A DNA stretch of 34,094 nucleotides, from positions 1 through 34,094 of IMG/VR virus record IMGVR_UViG_3300044715_000581; one strand, written 5' to 3'. A program made the translations under genes and the position numbers. Below are positions 13,664 through 20,945 of the stretch, in pieces. Numbering within the stretch: the first letter of the stretch is position 1; each line of letters opens with the position of its first letter. The notes beneath the pieces are model-generated. The model was not told the origin of the DNA and did not search any database. It saw nothing but the letters and a program-made list of their open reading frames with translations. The DNA is from a virus.

Positions 13664-14149
13664 TTAAATTAAGCCGTTAGCTGCAAATGAAGTAAAGCCG
13701 TTGTCTTGAGTTAATATTAAGTGATCCAATAGCGATATATTAAATAACTTTAAACCGCTTTTAATTTCCTTTGTAATTTCAATATCGGCATCGCTTGGCT
13801 TTATATTTCCAGACGGGTGATTGTGGCATAAAACAACCGCTTGAGCATTCGATAAAATGGCGAGCCTCGCAATATATTGCTTATCGACAACAACTTGCGT
13901 AGTGGCGCCCTCACCGCAGTTAACTATTCCCAGAACTTGGTTCGAACGAGTTAATAATACTACGGAAAATATTTCCCGCTGCTCGTACATTTCGGTATTT
14001 AAATACCATTGATTCATTAAATTAAAAATATCAATTTCATTTTTTATTAATGCTCGATCTTTTGCTTTCACTTTCGTAGTGTACTTTGCAGAAACATCGC
14101 AAATGTGCGAAATGTCTTTTAACAATTGATTTGTTTGAGGTTTTGACAT
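13664..14149 (-). CDS. radC: RadC-like JAB-domain protein
   Basis: This 161-residue protein carries the RadC/JAMM metal site: CHNHPSGNIKPSDADI gives H109, H111, S119 and D122, with an upstream glutamate in EQREIF (E59). RadC proteins are common on mobile elements and phages, though their enzymatic role is not settled. I chose the ATG at 14149; a TTG at 14158 is the only alternative. The upstream spacer has a hairpin and an AACCCCTCAAA motif. Confidence 0.88.
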   Translation of the reverse strand: MSKPQTNQLLKDISHICDVSAKYTTKVKAKDRALIKNEIDIFNLMNQWYLNTEMYEQREIFSVVLLTRSNQVLGIVNCGEGATTQVVVDKQYIARLAILSNAQAVVLCHNHPSGNIKPSDADIEITKEIKSGLKLFNISLLDHLILTQDNGFTSFAANGLI

Positions 14150-14170
14150 AACAAGCAATTTTAAAATTTT

Positions 14171-14201
14171 TGAGGGGTTAAAAGGGCGGAATTAACCGCC
14201 C
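14171..14201 (-). promoter_or_regulatory. Intergenic hairpin plus AACCCCTCAAA motif (copy before radC)
   Basis: On the minus strand GGGCGG-TTAATT-CCGCCC (14201-14184) is followed by TTTTAACCCCTCAAA. It resembles a short intrinsic terminator. Its stem is identical to that at 11181-11198, and both are followed by TTTTAACCCC. Confidence 0.5.
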
Positions 14202-14208
14202 GTTATTT

Positions 14209-14547
14209 TTAGTTTTTAACTTGGTAAGTTTTATCGAATGCTCCGATTGTGATCCAAACATAATGCGACGGCTGGGATCCATAGTCGCACGTTTCCCTCC
14301 ACGTAGTTCCTTTGCTTGCAATATCATAAACCTTTGAAAGTAACGCAGCCTGATCGCCTGAATAGTGCTCGTTAATGTAATACTCGTTTACTTGCTTGTA
14401 ATCGATCCCAAAATCTACATTTGAAGCTAAAACCGCAATTCGAACGCCTGAATAATGCTCGCGCTTAATTGAAAATTTTGCATTCGGGAACTGGTTTTTT
14501 AACTCCGTTCTAATTTCTTTGACTTGTTCGGTTGAAATGTACGCCAT
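14209..14547 (-). CDS. LPD29-like small protein, 112 aa
   Basis: The N-terminus YISTEQVKEIRTELKNQFPN followed by KFSIKREHYSGVRIAVL is the typical form of the LPD29 domain, a small domain found in phage and mobile-element polyvalent proteins. The C-terminus continues with SHYVWITIGAF. Function is unknown. The ATG at 14547 follows ACCCCTTAAAATTTAAAGCA. Confidence 0.75.
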   Translation of the reverse strand: MAYISTEQVKEIRTELKNQFPNAKFSIKREHYSGVRIAVLASNVDFGIDYKQVNEYYINEHYSGDQAALLSKVYDIASKGTTWRETCDYGSQPSHYVWITIGAFDKTYQVKN

Positions 14548-14584
14548 TGCTTTAAATTTTAAGGGGTTTTTGTTTTAGTTTGAA

Positions 14585-14779
14585 TTAAATTGATTTTTCA
14601 AATTGAATGAATTCCGCTTCAGTCATTCTATCGAAAAGAATGTCGATGATTACTTGAGAAACGATATCCGCAGCATCGGAATAATCTAGCATCAATTTTT
14701 TATATTCCTCGATTAAATCGTTTGTAGGAATTGTGTTAAATTTTACTAGCGCGATTTTTCTAAATTCTAAAATTGTCAT
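14585..14779 (-). CDS. Small hypothetical protein, 64 aa
   Basis: This helical small protein (MTILEFRKIALVKFNTIP, then EAEFIQFEKSI) has no recognised family. I chose the ATG at 14779. An in-frame GTG at 14809 would lie inside the promoter box and would translate the CCCC motif, so it is unlikely. It is the first gene of the early unit behind the promoter/operator at 14809-14829. Confidence 0.6.
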   Translation of the reverse strand: MTILEFRKIALVKFNTIPTNDLIEEYKKLMLDYSDAADIVSQVIIDILFDRMTEAEFIQFEKSI

Positions 14780-14808
14780 ATTGTAAGGGGTTTTTGTTTT
14801 TCGTTCCA

Positions 14809-14829
14809 CAAAGATAGATTTTTTCTATC
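14809..14829 (-). promoter_or_regulatory. Promoter -7 box overlapped by a 17-base palindrome (operator-like), copy 2
   Basis: The minus strand reads GATAGAAAAAATCTATCTTTG. TATCTTTG (14809-14816) fits TAnnTTTG, with a TTG 21 bases upstream as the -33 element. GATAGA-5-TCTATC (14813-14829) is a perfect inverted repeat overlapping the box, matching copy 1 except for one loop base. It drives the early small-gene unit that includes radC and the XRE regulator. Confidence 0.65.
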
Positions 14830-14896
14830 CAATAAAACAAATTTATTTTCGACTAAATCGCATTTTTTTCTGTAACGCCTGAATTTACTCGGTAAT

Positions 14897-15568
14897 TTAT
14901 TTTGCCGTTGCCAGTCCAAAACCGATCAAGGCCCCGATTCCAATTTTGAACCCTGTCGTTTGGAACCATTTTTTACGGTCCTTTATATATATATTCGACA
15001 TTCCTTGAATCTGGATATTCGGATTATCGATATGCAGCCTAACAACCTTATCGGATTTTCGAATTAATCTATTAATAAGGCCGTGTCGTGCGGTATCGCC
15101 AACCGAATAGGTAAATTGCCCGTTGCTAACAAGCGAATCGATTAGAAGCGTTCCTGTGGACAAAATTTGCCCATTAATAGAAAACCATCGTTCGCCCTTT
15201 GAAAACGAAACAGGAACGCGCAAATAATTAACCGAATCGATTTGCTCAATTTCTGCAATCGGGATCTCCGTTTTAATAATATACCGAGTTTTAAACTGGA
15301 TCACCTCGACAGGCTTTTTTATTTTCATTATTCGAAGTGCGAAAATTTCCTGTTCGTTTTTTTGGATCACCTCGCTGGCAATTTTAATATTTATTTTTTG
15401 CGAATAAATTAAACTAGAATCGGCCAGCCTTGAAACCTTGAAACTTTTAATTTCGGAATCCTGTTTTTTTAGTTCCGTTATATATTCCCGGTTTAAATCA
15501 CAGCTTCGAAATAAAAGTATAATTAAAACGATGCAAGCGATCAAAATAAAATTTATTCCTTTATACAT
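14897..15568 (-). CDS. N-terminally anchored coiled-coil membrane protein (spanin-like position), 223 aa
   Basis: Residues 5-22 (INFILIACIVLIILLF) form a transmembrane anchor, followed by a charged helical stretch (about 25-90). A beta-rich domain comes next (RYIIKTEIPIAEIEQ, RWFSINGQIL, VVRLHIDN), then a glycine-rich hydrophobic end (GFKIGIGALIGFGLATAK). Bacteroidota phages and prophages often carry such a protein next to the endolysin. An inner-membrane spanin-like lysis role is possible, but I see no lipoprotein partner. It is the last gene of the long late operon. Confidence 0.55.
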   Translation of the reverse strand: MYKGINFILIACIVLIILLFRSCDLNREYITELKKQDSEIKSFKVSRLADSSLIYSQKINIKIASEVIQKNEQEIFALRIMKIKKPVEVIQFKTRYIIKTEIPIAEIEQIDSVNYLRVPVSFSKGERWFSINGQILSTGTLLIDSLVSNGQFTYSVGDTARHGLINRLIRKSDKVVRLHIDNPNIQIQGMSNIYIKDRKKWFQTTGFKIGIGALIGFGLATAK

Positions 15569-15758
15569 TTGCTTGCGTTATTAACAATAATTGAATCCAG
15601 AACTTTGCGAAATCGTTTTTATTCCGGAGGTTATTTTCCAGAACATTTTTCGCAAAACTTAACGGCATTTCCTTTTCGAGAACATAGTTTGAAATTACAA
15701 TAATTAATCGTTCGTCAGCTTCCGCATCCGTTTTCGGTAGAAATGTTTCCGTATTCAT
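15561..15758 (-). CDS. Small hypothetical protein, 65 aa
   Basis: This is a helical soluble protein (TDAEADERLIIVISNYVLE, then FAKFWIQLLLITQANV) with no recognised family. It overlaps the next gene by 8 bases and sits between the histidine-box protein and the membrane protein. Confidence 0.55.
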   Translation of the reverse strand: MNTETFLPKTDAEADERLIIVISNYVLEKEMPLSFAKNVLENNLRNKNDFAKFWIQLLLITQANV

Positions 15759-15762
15759 TTTA

Positions 15763-16332
15763 TCAAATTTGCCTCGTTGCTTTTTTTAATAAATTATGAA
15801 TCGATTTATCTAATTGACCAACCGATAAATCGACCATTTTAAGGAGCTTAATATTTTCCTCGTCAGTTTGAGAAAAATCATTTTCTATTAACATTTTAAC
15901 CAGTCCGGCAATACTCGTCAAGGGCTGTCGTAGCTCGTGCGAAAGCATAAATCGAAAGTCCTCTAAAAGTTGTTTTTGTTTTTCGTGCTCGTGTGAGGTT
16001 ATCGAAGTAACGTCAGTAATCGGGAGCCCTACGAAATGCAGCGAATTAAGTATAAAATAAATATTCCAAAGGTTCCACCGCATCGACCCGTTTTTTTGTT
16101 TCGTTTTTGCATAAAATCGAATCGGAAGTGGGGCCCTTTCTTTGGATCTATTAACTGAATCCGAAAACTCATTGAAATCGGAATCGTCCGATATTATTTC
16201 AGAAACATTTTTCGGCTTAATGTGGCTCGTATATTCTTTGAATAAATCGTTGCTCCCAATAATAACCCCGTTTTCATCGGTTACTAAATAAAATAAATCA
16301 ATTGAATTCGTCAAAATATACCTTGTCGACAT
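15763..16332 (-). CDS. PAS plus HisKA phosphoacceptor protein lacking the kinase ATPase domain
   Basis: Residues about 8-110 look like a PAS sensor fold (FYLVTDENGVIIGSNDLF, and a PAC-like NGSMRWNLWNIYFIL). A linker helix (EHEKQKQLLEDFRFML) leads into a canonical histidine kinase H-box, SHELRQPLTSIAGLVKML, with phosphoacceptor H132. The second dimerisation helix ends at SVGQLDKSIHNLLKKA. The protein stops there (189 residues), exactly where the HATPase catalytic domain would begin. No ATP-binding N, G1 or G2 box exists downstream in any frame that I can see. It could accept or divert phosphate from host regulators, or form inactive heterodimers with a host kinase. It lies in the lysis and membrane cluster. 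Confidence 0.75.
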   Translation of the reverse strand: MSTRYILTNSIDLFYLVTDENGVIIGSNDLFKEYTSHIKPKNVSEIISDDSDFNEFSDSVNRSKERAPLPIRFYAKTKQKNGSMRWNLWNIYFILNSLHFVGLPITDVTSITSHEHEKQKQLLEDFRFMLSHELRQPLTSIAGLVKMLIENDFSQTDEENIKLLKMVDLSVGQLDKSIHNLLKKATRQI

Positions 16333-16378
16333 TTACCAGAAATAAAGCCGCAAAATAATCCATTAAAAGTTTATTTGT

Positions 16379-16888
16379 TTACGATTTTAATGCAAACTTA
16401 ATTTTTGAAACCATCGCAAACCAGTCGTTAAAAGAACGGATTAAATAAACCGTACTGCAAACAAGCATAAACGTAAAGATAAACCCGCAAGCATCGCCAT
16501 TTAAATCGTTTTGCTGCGTTCTTATTTCCTTTTTGGGATGCAATGCAATTAATTCATTTGCACTTCGTGTATCGCCTTGTTTCAGGTATTTCAAATCGTT
16601 TAATTTTAAAGTATCGCTGAACCGAATTTTAATAACTGGATAAACGAAGTTATAATTAACCGCAGTCGTTTCTTTTTCAGTAAAAAAGATCTGGCCGCTT
16701 TCCGAAACAAAGTAGTTATTTTTTAAATCAAAATTTTCATTTAAATAATCGGTTTGCATTTCCGTAGTTTTCCCGTATTTACTTATTACTTCAATATGTT
16801 TGTAGTTGTGTATCTTGCAAATCTCACCTATTACGCAAACGGGATCCAGCGTGTAAGTAATTAACGTATCTATATTACTATTAATCAT
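16379..16888 (-). CDS. Hypothetical protein with C-terminal membrane helix, 169 aa
   Basis: The first about 130 residues are soluble and beta-rich with no recognised motif (YTLDPVCVIGEICKIHNY near the start). Residues about 138-157 (GFIFTFMLVCSTVYLI) form one membrane segment followed by a short basic end. This is a tail-anchored design. It overlaps the two-helix membrane protein gene by 8 bases, so it is probably co-translated with it. Confidence 0.6.
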   Translation of the reverse strand: MINSNIDTLITYTLDPVCVIGEICKIHNYKHIEVISKYGKTTEMQTDYLNENFDLKNNYFVSESGQIFFTEKETTAVNYNFVYPVIKIRFSDTLKLNDLKYLKQGDTRSANELIALHPKKEIRTQQNDLNGDACGFIFTFMLVCSTVYLIRSFNDWFAMVSKIKFALKS

Positions 16889-17087
16889 TTTTTTCGCTCC
16901 TTTCTTTTGGCTTCCAAACCCATTTTAACGTGATCACAGCACCGATAATGTATGCGAATGTTTCTTTGTCTATTTGTTTTAAAAAGAATAACCAGAAACC
17001 CGTAATAATTGCCATCGAACCGACACAATAATTCCAGTATTCAAAAATAACATTTAAAATAGTTTTTATTTTTCTCGGCTCAATCAT
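16881..17087 (-). CDS. Small two-helix membrane protein, holin candidate, 68 aa
   Basis: Two hydrophobic segments, about 20-36 (NYCVGSMAIITGFWLFF) and 44-58 (AYIIGAVITLKWVW), are joined by a short charged loop. A basic N-terminus and a charged C-terminus flank them. The size, topology and position two genes from the endolysin make it the best holin candidate here. Its ATG overlaps the upstream stop as ATGATTGA. Confidence 0.55.
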   Translation of the reverse strand: MIEPRKIKTILNVIFEYWNYCVGSMAIITGFWLFFLKQIDKETFAYIIGAVITLKWVWKPKERSEKND

Positions 17088-17856
17088 TGCGAACTATTTT
17101 AAAAGGTGAATCGCCAGAAACAGAACGGCCCAATAAATCGAAATAACTTTCAAAAGTTTTTTTTTTGTTTCTGCATTCAAAAAATGCAATATCCGAAACC
17201 GTTTCATTGCCGTTTAAATCAATTTCCCGAATCGCTAAGTAATTAATGCCGCTATCGAAATTATTTGTTTGCAGTCTATAAATACTTTCGCTTGAATTAT
17301 TCTCGATTTGTGGCTCGATGGTTTCTGCTATATTCCATTTAATTAAATCTTTTGAAATAATTAATTCAAATCGATCCGTGTTTGTATTCGAACAAGTTTT
17401 AAACTCCACGCTTAAAAGATCATCGCCCATTACCGCAGAAAGCCCGCAGAAATCGACAGCAAGTGGCGAAATGATTAAGGCATACGGGCAAAAGTTATCG
17501 ATTAATTCAGACGAAATATCGTAACAAATTACAACGCTATCAATTCCAGCATTAATTAAATTTCCATAGCCGATAAAAATACAATCGGAATTATATTGCC
17601 GGATCTCATTAACAGCCAAAGGGCTGCCGAAAGGGCTGGAATAACTAAATCGTGCCTGTTGCGTTGCTAAAATTTGTTTTATCTTAACGCAAATAGTTGT
17701 ATCGGTAATATTTGCCGAAATACATTGCCCCGTGTTATTTAATGAATTAAAAGACGGGAAACCCCAAAAGGATTTTACGGCCCTTGCTGAATCGCACTGG
17801 GCGTTTCCTGAATTTATAAAAGTTAATAAGGCGAATAAAGTTATTAGGTTTTTCAT
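17080..17856 (-). CDS. Secreted protein with type IX secretion-like C-terminus, 258 aa
   Basis: A clear signal peptide (KNLITLFALLTFINSGNA) is followed by a Cys-containing beta-rich domain (residues about 20-150) that I do not recognise. The last about 100 residues read like the region before the sorting signal of Bacteroidota type IX cargo: DRFELIISKDLIKWN, then NYLAIREIDLNGNE, ending SYFDLLGRSVSG and KIVRND. This suggests export across the inner membrane and possibly through the host type IX system to the cell surface. It lies between endolysin and holin candidate, so a lysis or superinfection-exclusion role is possible. Confidence 0.6.
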   Translation of the reverse strand: MKNLITLFALLTFINSGNAQCDSARAVKSFWGFPSFNSLNNTGQCISANITDTTICVKIKQILATQQARFSYSSPFGSPLAVNEIRQYNSDCIFIGYGNLINAGIDSVVICYDISSELIDNFCPYALIISPLAVDFCGLSAVMGDDLLSVEFKTCSNTNTDRFELIISKDLIKWNIAETIEPQIENNSSESIYRLQTNNFDSGINYLAIREIDLNGNETVSDIAFFECRNKKKTFESYFDLLGRSVSGDSPFKIVRND

Positions 17857-17909
17857 ATACCCGTTTACGAGTTAATCGCATTCGGGTTTATTACTTTTTA
17901 TGTTTTTAA

Positions 17910-18359
17910 TTACATAAAGTAAAAATCGCTTTCCAGCTTTCTTCGTTTAATTAATCCTTTTGATTTTTTGCCTCCGGAATTGATCCATTTTCCGAACTCA
18001 ATTGCAATCGCTTTATCGTTTGGATTTATTTTAACTTTTTTAAATAAAGTCGAATTTGCGAATGCCGTAACTCCAATATTGAAAGTTAACGAAACAAGCG
18101 CATCGTACTGGTTTTGATTTAAAGAAACATTATAAAACAATCCAGAAATAATATTTTCGAAACTTTGCAAAGTAATTTTAAAAAGATCTTCCGCTTCTTG
18201 AATGTTTTTTAATTTGTCGCCCATTTTAACCGCAGTTTTATCTGGATAAAATGTCGAACCGTACCCGATTGTTGGAACCCCTGACGTACACAAATACGCA
18301 TTTAATTTAAGGCCCTCGAAACTTTTAATTAAGTCGGTTCCCTTTTGACTAATTTTCAT
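17910..18359 (-). CDS. GH24 endolysin (T4-type lysozyme)
   Basis: This muramidase cleaves the peptidoglycan of the host. The 149 residues show the GH24 active-site layout E-x8-C-x5-T: E15 in IKSFEGLKLNAYLC, C24 and T30 in TIGYGSTF. Further family motifs are NQNQYDALVSLTFNIG and FGKWINSGGKKSKGLIKRR. It has no signal peptide, so it needs a holin to reach the periplasm. It overlaps the upstream 70-residue gene by 11 bases. The length is normal for the family. Confidence 0.92.
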   Translation of the reverse strand: MKISQKGTDLIKSFEGLKLNAYLCTSGVPTIGYGSTFYPDKTAVKMGDKLKNIQEAEDLFKITLQSFENIISGLFYNVSLNQNQYDALVSLTFNIGVTAFANSTLFKKVKINPNDKAIAIEFGKWINSGGKKSKGLIKRRKLESDFYFM

Positions 18360-18561
18360 TTAAGTAAAAGTTTAATTCGTTAAAATTTGCAAATTGATTT
18401 CCGTTAAAAGTAAATTCGTTTAATTGAATTAAATACGTTCCCGAAATCGTGTTAATATGCACCGAAATTTCATCGACGTTATCGACATCAATTAATTCAG
18501 AAATAATTAATTCATCGGAATAAATCCGAATAGTTTTGTTTTCTATTTCAATATTTTTCAT
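18349..18561 (-). CDS. Small hypothetical protein, 70 aa
   Basis: This is an all-beta, acidic small protein (NKTIRIYSDELIISELID, then SGTYLIQLNEFTFNG). It overlaps the fibre gene by 4 bases and the endolysin gene by 11. It might be a small fibre accessory or chaperone, but no family is recognised. Confidence 0.6.
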   Translation of the reverse strand: MKNIEIENKTIRIYSDELIISELIDVDNVDEISVHINTISGTYLIQLNEFTFNGNQFANFNELNFYLNEN

Positions 18562-20402
18562 AAACGTTCAATTAAAAACATTGAGCCGTAATTAACATCG
18601 GTTGCGCTATTACTTTGAATCGCAAAAATAAAATATCGGTCTAACTGCCAGTCTATTACTGCATTTGTTAATGAATTATATAAACCAAAATCGGAAGCGA
18701 CTGCAGCGCCCGCAGATAGAAACATTTCAGTATTATTCGAATTACTTTTAATCACTAAATGCCGTTGGACTTGATTTGTTAAAAAGGAAATCGCACCGGC
18801 ATTCGTATAGGTCGCAATTAAAACAGGGCTGCCGCTTAAACTTGCTGCGGAATTAACGTAAATTCTTAACGTTTGTGTTCCGTTTCCTCCCGTTTTTTTT
18901 GTTCTATAAAGCAACCTAATTATATCGCCAGAAGCGAATTTATTTGCTGGAATTAATTGCGTATAAACCGCCGTGTTAGTTAGCCCTGAATAACCAGCCG
19001 TATCAACGGTATTTTTATAATTTAACGCCTTATTGTTAAAAACATTAAAATCGGTCGAACTTAAGTAACCACTTTGCGAATACGTTGCTGCCGAAATTGA
19101 CAAAGTTAAGTTTCCACTTAAGGCCCCGCCACCGCTTAAAGGTGCCGTAGTTGAAACCGTTCTGGAATCTGGTACCGGAGTGAAACCCAAAGCCGTTGCA
19201 ATCGGTTTATTTTTCCAAAGTTGCGTAGAATTTTCATAGGTTAAAACATCGTTATCCGCAACCGAAGTAATTAAAACGTTATGAAGTTCCTGTAATTCGT
19301 AGCCGTTTTGGATCTTAAAAACTATTCGCCCCTGATTTGGATGAGAACGGGCGCAATAGCCGATAAAAACGGCGTGGTTCGGTTGAACTGGCATCGTTGC
19401 AGTTATTCCCCCAGCAACCGTCGAAGATAGCCATAAAGCGTCCCCAGCGGTAAATGCCGATGTATCTAAATCGTGCGCACTTCCAGAAACCCCAACAAAA
19501 CCGTCCGAATTGTTTGAAATATTTGCAGTAACCCAGCCGATTGTTTTTGAACTTGTCGATTCCGCATCCGCTTTTGATAGCACTGCATTTGGCCTATTGC
19601 CAGTTGCGCCAGATAAATAAACAATTTGGCCCTTTGTCAATGTGGCCCCTGTTGAATTTCGAACAATTATTTGTACCGTTTCAGCTTTGTCGACATTTCC
19701 ATCGTTATCGGTATCGTAAACCGATTTAAACATATCGCCACCGCCCGTTGTTTGTAAGGCCCAGACTGCGTTGTCTAATGTATTATCGCTGCAAATATAA
19801 ATATTTCCGTTGTCTAAAATCCATCGTGATCCAATAACAAAACCTTTTGTAATATCATCGAATTCATTTGGAATGGATCCAAAAGTATAACGAACCTCCC
19901 GAATCGTAAAGCCGTCTTGCTGCATTACATAAAGCCGCCCCGCTTCCCACTTCAATTCGTAATCAATTGAGCATATTTGCGCAACGCCCTTTGCCCCGCC
20001 TAAGCCCGAATCCGTAGTTCCTTTCTTAAACTTTGCGCCATTATCAAATAATAAACCCGCATTCGTAAAAGAAATATCGTTATCCGTTGTATTTCCAGCT
20101 TCCGTTACTTGCTGCAGCGTTGGAATAGTTCCGGTGCCGCCACCAAAATCGCCAATTAAATTATTTAATTCGCTCAGGAATTCAGAACCAGTTCGAGGCT
20201 CAATTGATGTTCCGCCATTAATTAACTCAACCTCGTTATAATTAATCTCAATTCGAGTTCGATTTGCAAAAACTATTTGCACAATATCGCCCAAATTAAA
20301 AAGCGATAAATTATCTTTTAAAACATCGTAATTATTAATTAAATCATTTCTTAAATCGGCTATTTGAATTCTACCGCCAGCATTCGTTATCGTAACGTCC
20401 AT
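18558..20402 (-). CDS. Tail fibre or receptor-binding structural protein, 614 aa
   Basis: The protein is long, rich in Ser, Thr, Gly and Asn, and has repeated beta segments. A widespread phage fibre domain is visible around residues 235-355 (NSTGATLTKGQIVYLSG, SGSAHDLDTSAFTAGDALWL, HAVFIGYCARSHPNQGRIVF). After it come LGFTPVPDSRT and APLSGGGALSGNLTLSI, typical of fibre shafts. The C-terminal about 150 residues (YKNTVDTAGYSGL to YGSMFLIERL) are probably the receptor-binding tip. It is the last structural gene before the lysis genes. Confidence 0.78.
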   Translation of the reverse strand: MDVTITNAGGRIQIADLRNDLINNYDVLKDNLSLFNLGDIVQIVFANRTRIEINYNEVELINGGTSIEPRTGSEFLSELNNLIGDFGGGTGTIPTLQQVTEAGNTTDNDISFTNAGLLFDNGAKFKKGTTDSGLGGAKGVAQICSIDYELKWEAGRLYVMQQDGFTIREVRYTFGSIPNEFDDITKGFVIGSRWILDNGNIYICSDNTLDNAVWALQTTGGGDMFKSVYDTDNDGNVDKAETVQIIVRNSTGATLTKGQIVYLSGATGNRPNAVLSKADAESTSSKTIGWVTANISNNSDGFVGVSGSAHDLDTSAFTAGDALWLSSTVAGGITATMPVQPNHAVFIGYCARSHPNQGRIVFKIQNGYELQELHNVLITSVADNDVLTYENSTQLWKNKPIATALGFTPVPDSRTVSTTAPLSGGGALSGNLTLSISAATYSQSGYLSSTDFNVFNNKALNYKNTVDTAGYSGLTNTAVYTQLIPANKFASGDIIRLLYRTKKTGGNGTQTLRIYVNSAASLSGSPVLIATYTNAGAISFLTNQVQRHLVIKSNSNNTEMFLSAGAAVASDFGLYNSLTNAVIDWQLDRYFIFAIQSNSATDVNYGSMFLIERL

Positions 20403-20945
20403 TTAAAAGATATTTCGATTGAATATACTTCTATTGCCACGAACAGCGCCCAAATAAGCCGTTCCAGTTTTGTTTATTCTACCGCGAAAATTACACGATG
20501 TTTTCCATTCAGGATATAATTCCGAATTATCGTTTAAAAAAGAAATTAATCTTTTCGCATATTCCTGTGCCGAGCCCCTTGCCGCCTGAATAGTACGCTG
20601 CAAAGTTGGTTCCGGAACTAAATCGCTAAAATCCGTTTTCTTTGAAACAACCCCGTAAGCCGTAACCGTTGTTTGGTTCTGCGAAAGTAATCTGGCGTAC
20701 GCAGAGTAACAAAGGAATCCAGCGTATTGATCTTTTAATTCAGGATAAAAATAAGTCGCTGGAAATGTTGGCGGCGTTACTTCCGTAAAAAGTTTTAGAA
20801 ATAAATCTTTTCCCAAAAGCTCGTATAAATCGAGTTCTTGAGCTTCGATAATGTATGGATCCAAACGGGCCTCGGGCACATTATCTGAAATAGCGCGAAA
20901 CATTTGGATATCGGAAACCGAAATTAATTTAATTGATTGCGTCAT
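20403..20945 (-). CDS. Head-tail connector-like protein, 180 aa
   Basis: The N-terminus (IKLISVSDIQMFRAISDNV, then LDPYIIEAQELDLYELLG) and the helical remainder match small adaptor proteins that follow the portal in Bacteroidota phages. They join head and tail after packaging. It overlaps the portal gene by 4 bases and abuts the fibre gene without a gap. Confidence 0.65.
   Translation of the reverse strand: MTQSIKLISVSDIQMFRAISDNVPEARLDPYIIEAQELDLYELLGKDLFLKLFTEVTPPTFPATYFYPELKDQYAGFLCYSAYARLLSQNQTTVTAYGVVSKKTDFSDLVPEPTLQRTIQAARGSAQEYAKRLISFLNDNSELYPEWKTSCNFRGRINKTGTAYLGAVRGNRSIFNRNIF

Noticed and set aside
17857-17909. Hairpin ACCCG/CGGGT upstream of the secreted protein gene
   Set aside because: Only a 5-base stem with a 19-base loop and no T-tract; not distinguishable from chance.
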